NCBI GenBank assembly: GCA_046703545.1
Contig: JBJKSX010000001.1
Coordinates: forward strand, 1-8,520
DNA from: JAJZOM01 sp046703545
Lineage (GTDB): Archaea > Thermoplasmatota > Thermoplasmata > Thermoplasmatales > Thermoplasmataceae
DNA length: 8,520 nt
Direction: 5' to 3'
Below are positions 6,385 through 8,520 of this stretch, one piece after another. Both the position numbers and the translations under genes were made by a program. How positions within the stretch are numbered: the stretch's first letter is position 1; the number at the start of each line of letters is the position of its first letter. The notes beneath the pieces were generated by a model, which saw nothing but the letters and a program-made list of their open reading frames with translations, ran no database searches and was not told where the DNA came from.

Positions 6385-7617
6385 CTATTTTCTGCCTCTT
6401 ACTATGGTGGCGGCTGCAATTCCAACAACAGCTGCAGCAACAATTCCGATAACAGCGATGGTGGTGGTGTTGAAAAATCCTGAATTGTCAACCTGCTTCA
6501 GATACTGGGAGTGCACGCTGCTTCCTACATAGAGGGTGTATGTGCTGCTTGCGGTTCCATTGCTCCCTGTGGATTTGAGCTGTATGTCATTCACTCCATT
6601 GGCAGGGGTGAAATTGGCCACCTGTGAACTTGAAACAAGTTTACCGTTATCATACCATTCAAAGGTGTAGTTGCCAAAGCCAACTCCGTCAGGGAAGGAT
6701 GACACAAGTGTCAGTGGTGCTGAAGTATTCATGTAGTCCAGGCTCGTGTTCAATGGATGGGGGCCATTCAAAACTGTAATGCCCACCGTCTTCTGTGTGG
6801 AGATTGTTGGCATGTGGATGTACAGGGATACAACGCTCTTGTTGTTCAGTTCCATGTAAGGCGGGAAGCTGATGTCGTAATTTATTCCTGGAAAATATGA
6901 AACGTTTCCTGCTGGGTCGGTCTGAAGAACATGGTTGTTTCCAATGTATATCATTGAATGCCCAGCTCCTGCACCTCCATCTGTTATGACATCACCTGGT
7001 GAGAGGAAGTAGGATGGCATCATCTGCCCGCTCGTCACATAGTAAATTGATGCGTGAGGTGAACCAGCGAATGATGCAGGTGTTGGGTTGAACTCGACAA
7101 TGCCCTGGGCGGTCTTGTTGGTGAATATTGGCAGATCATATCCTGCAAGGAAATCAACAAGCCTGTAAGACCCCACAATGCCATAGCTTCCGATGAAATA
7201 ATTGTGGTCAAATCCCTGTAGGTTATCTCCAGGGGGATTTGCTGCGAGGGCAGTGAGGCCGCCTGCAATCAGGGCTTCACTGACAAAATGTGCACAATCT
7301 TCTGAGTTGTAATAATCGAGGTTCTTCTGCGTGATGCTGCTGTTGATTCCTGCTGGATACTGGTGGGCATGATAGTAATTGCTGTCAACCAGGTGGGCAT
7401 AGCTTACCGCTGCGGAGGGATCATAGTTCAAACCCGGCACATAATTGGCCTGTGCAGCAGCATTAACAGCATCAGCGCCTGCTGCATTTGCCAAGGGGGA
7501 ATACCCATTGACGCTTGGAGATACAATGACCTGCAACAATGGAATCATCAGCATTAGCCCGATTATTGAAAATACAACAACAAGCAGAAATTTGCGGGGG
7601 TGAGGTCTGCCATTCAT
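6385..7617 (-). CDS. Surface-anchored cysteine amidase/peptidase (Amidase_6/CHAP-like) with Ig-like C-terminal region
   Basis: This 410-residue, probably extracellular hydrolase starts with a basic N-terminus and a hydrophobic helix (about 9-32), which acts as signal or anchor. The papain-like putative amidase domain covers about 64-270. YDPSAAVSYA at 65-74 is the usual entry motif. DCAHFVSEALIAGG (107-120) carries the likely nucleophile Cys108. SPGDVI (206-211) leads to GHSMIYIG (219-226) with the likely catalytic His220. Residues about 275-365 look like a beta-sandwich of PKD/Ig type (FEWYDNGKLVSSS, ending in STYTLYV). A helix at about 385-406 and the tail RGRK form a C-terminal anchor. Ten N-X-S/T sequons support surface display. 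It probably cleaves an amide bond in a peptide, possibly of bacterial cell walls, but the substrate is unknown. It converges on the transporter operon and has its own leaderless-type promoter. A CHAP-family assignment is the main alternative. Confidence 0.82.
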   Translation of the reverse strand: MNGRPHPRKFLLVVVFSIIGLMLMIPLLQVIVSPSVNGYSPLANAAGADAVNAAAQANYVPGLNYDPSAAVSYAHLVDSNYYHAHQYPAGINSSITQKNLDYYNSEDCAHFVSEALIAGGLTALAANPPGDNLQGFDHNYFIGSYGIVGSYRLVDFLAGYDLPIFTNKTAQGIVEFNPTPASFAGSPHASIYYVTSGQMMPSYFLSPGDVITDGGAGAGHSMIYIGNNHVLQTDPAGNVSYFPGINYDISFPPYMELNNKSVVSLYIHMPTISTQKTVGITVLNGPHPLNTSLDYMNTSAPLTLVSSFPDGVGFGNYTFEWYDNGKLVSSSQVANFTPANGVNDIQLKSTGSNGTASSTYTLYVGSSVHSQYLKQVDNSGFFNTTTIAVIGIVAAAVVGIAAATIVRGRK

Positions 7618-7640
7618 TAATTTAGGCTTAAGGAAGTTGG

Positions 7641-7649
7641 ATTTAAAAA
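7641..7649 (-). promoter_or_regulatory. TATA box of the Amidase_6-type gene; leaderless geometry
   Basis: On the - strand the word is TTTTTAAAT, with exactly 23 bases between it and the ATG (7617-7615). This is the same spacing as for the binding-protein gene. No Shine-Dalgarno sequence is seen before the ATG, so the transcript is likely leaderless. Confidence 0.65.
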
Positions 7650-7654
7650 TATTG

Positions 7655-7670
7655 GCATTAAAGCATTAAA
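7655..7670 (-). repeat. Perfect tandem octamer directly upstream of the TATA box
   Basis: Two abutting copies of TTTAATGC (- strand; GCATTAAA on the + strand at 7655-7662 and 7663-7670). They sit about 38-53 bases before the presumed transcription start, just beyond the BRE position. This is where an archaeal activator would bind. It could also be chance in AT-rich DNA. Confidence 0.5.
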
Positions 7671-7680
7671 TAGGATTGGG

Positions 7681-7685
7681 AAAAA
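7681..7685 (-). terminator. Short T-tract after the NlpC/P60 gene
   Basis: Five T on the - strand, about 26 bases after the TGA stop, with no useful hairpin. It is weak, so some read-through into the Amidase_6-type gene is possible. That gene nevertheless has its own TATA box between this tract and its start. Confidence 0.3.
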
Positions 7686-7711
7686 CAGATTCTGGTTCTG
7701 GGGGAGCCAAC

Positions 7712-8485
7712 TCAGAGGCTCTTGGTCACCCTGCCAATCTTCTCAAAGATTGAATCCAGCTCCTTTGCATATTCTGATCCATCAAAGAGATTGTCTATGG
7801 ATATGGAGGCAGAATGCCCGTTGGCGTGTATAATGTCTCCATTGCCCAGATAGAGCACAACATGCCCTTCATAGAATACAAGATCACCTGGCTTTGCCTC
7901 ATTGAAATCCGGCACTGTTTCCGTGAAATCCCTCTGTTGGTCTGCATTCCTGGGCAATTCAATACCCGCGAATCGATACAACCTCTGGACGAAACCGGAA
8001 CAGTCATACCCAAAATCGGAAGTGCCTCCCCAGAGGTATGGAATTCCTAGAAACTTGTATGATAACTTTACCACATCAAAGTCATAATTGTTAACAGGAG
8101 TCAGAAGTTCTTCAGGTATCCTGTATTTCAGCACATCCTCCTCCGACAGATATGAGCCGAAGGGGAACTTTGCGATCTTGGCATCGTAGAAGGCTTTGAG
8201 CTTGTATTTACGCTCATCCCCTTCAACAATGAGCCGTGTCTTGACATAGCCCTTGAGGCCATCCCTGCCTTCAATGTAAGAATAGTCGCCATGGCCTGTT
8301 GACAAAACTTTTACTTCTTCCCCATAAATTAGCTGAGAGTCCCTCTCACACTCAAATTTCGGTTCCACCCTGATATCTGCCGCACTAATGCCAATGATTC
8401 TCACAATACCTTTAGGTGTGGCTCCAATTAAATCTTTCAGCGCAAGGTGCCTGAATTGCAGTTCTTTTAATATCACAAAACACAT
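7712..8485 (-). CDS. SH3b-NlpC/P60 cysteine endopeptidase, YkfC-like, no signal peptide
   Basis: This 257-residue papain-like peptidase belongs to the family that cuts gamma-D-glutamyl-diamino-acid bonds in murein stem peptides. An N-terminal SH3b domain (about 30-88) has ADIRVEP, DSQLIYGE and GYV. A linker with FPFGSYL (107-113) resembles the remnant of a second SH3-like domain. The NlpC/P60 domain (about 136-257) has FLGIPYLWGGTS, then DCSGFVQRLY with nucleophile Cys162, LPRNADQQ, GDLVFYEGHVV with His208, and IIHANG with His220. The Cys-His-His triad is complete. No signal peptide or membrane helix is visible, so it is predicted to be cytoplasmic, like Bacillus YkfC, which works on imported murein peptides beside a dipeptide transporter. 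The start is uncertain. ATG at 8485 adds about 27 poorly conserved residues, while GTG at 8404 (Val28) would begin right at the SH3b domain. The archaeal substrate is unproven. Confidence 0.86.
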   Translation of the reverse strand: MCFVILKELQFRHLALKDLIGATPKGIVRIIGISAADIRVEPKFECERDSQLIYGEEVKVLSTGHGDYSYIEGRDGLKGYVKTRLIVEGDERKYKLKAFYDAKIAKFPFGSYLSEEDVLKYRIPEELLTPVNNYDFDVVKLSYKFLGIPYLWGGTSDFGYDCSGFVQRLYRFAGIELPRNADQQRDFTETVPDFNEAKPGDLVFYEGHVVLYLGNGDIIHANGHSASISIDNLFDGSEYAKELDSIFEKIGRVTKSL

Positions 8486-8505
8486 ACAATTTCAATGCGC
8501 CCAGG

Positions 8506-8515
8506 TATCTTTTTA
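8506..8515 (-). promoter_or_regulatory. Possible weak TATA box of the NlpC/P60 gene
   Basis: On the - strand TAAAAAGATA lies about 20-23 bases before the ATG at 8485, a spacing compatible with a leaderless transcript. A second TATA-like word, ATATTAAAAG (8475-8466), lies inside the annotated 5' end and would fit better with the downstream GTG start. Neither is a strong box, and the window ends here. Confidence 0.28.
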
Positions 8516-8520
8516 CAGTC

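Noticed and set aside
1..8520. CRISPR array, insertion sequence, tRNA or rRNA
   Set aside because: No regularly spaced repeats, transposase motifs, terminal inverted repeats or cloverleaf sequences were found on either strand by eye.

Overview
The window looks like chromosomal DNA of an archaeon, most probably a wall-less acidophile of the Thermoplasmatales or a close relative. The reasons are AGG/ATA-rich codon use, TATA boxes placed about 23 bases before start codons (leaderless mRNAs), poly-T transcription stops, and extracellular proteins full of N-glycosylation sequons that are held by a C-terminal membrane helix instead of a lipobox cysteine. The order-level assignment is an inference from style, not from a marker gene.

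Layout. Bases 2-256 are the 3' end of a diaminopimelate (DAP) decarboxylase gene (lysA), cut by the window edge. After a 267-base AT-rich spacer comes a complete five-gene peptide ABC transporter on the + strand (524-6306). It consists of a membrane-anchored family-5 solute-binding protein, two permeases (DppB and DppC type) and two ATPases (DppD and DppF type). A poly-T tract separates the binding-protein gene from the rest and probably sets its higher expression. The permease and ATPase genes are tightly packed and carry Shine-Dalgarno sites, whereas the first gene appears leaderless. At 6307-6384 the transporter operon meets a convergent - strand gene, with a stop signal for each direction.

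The - strand carries two papain-like cysteine hydrolases. One (6385-7617) is a surface-anchored Amidase_6-type protein with an Ig-like C-terminal region. The other (7712-8485) is an SH3b-NlpC/P60 protein with no signal peptide, resembling the cytoplasmic YkfC murein-peptide endopeptidases. Each seems to have its own promoter.

Taken together, the window can be read as a peptide-scavenging locus: surface hydrolase, peptide importer, intracellular gamma-D-Glu-diamino-acid endopeptidase, and DAP decarboxylase. That would allow a cell without peptidoglycan to feed on bacterial wall peptides and turn their DAP into lysine. The individual genes are well supported. The joint pathway is a hypothesis. 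No tRNA, rRNA, CRISPR array or insertion sequence is visible.
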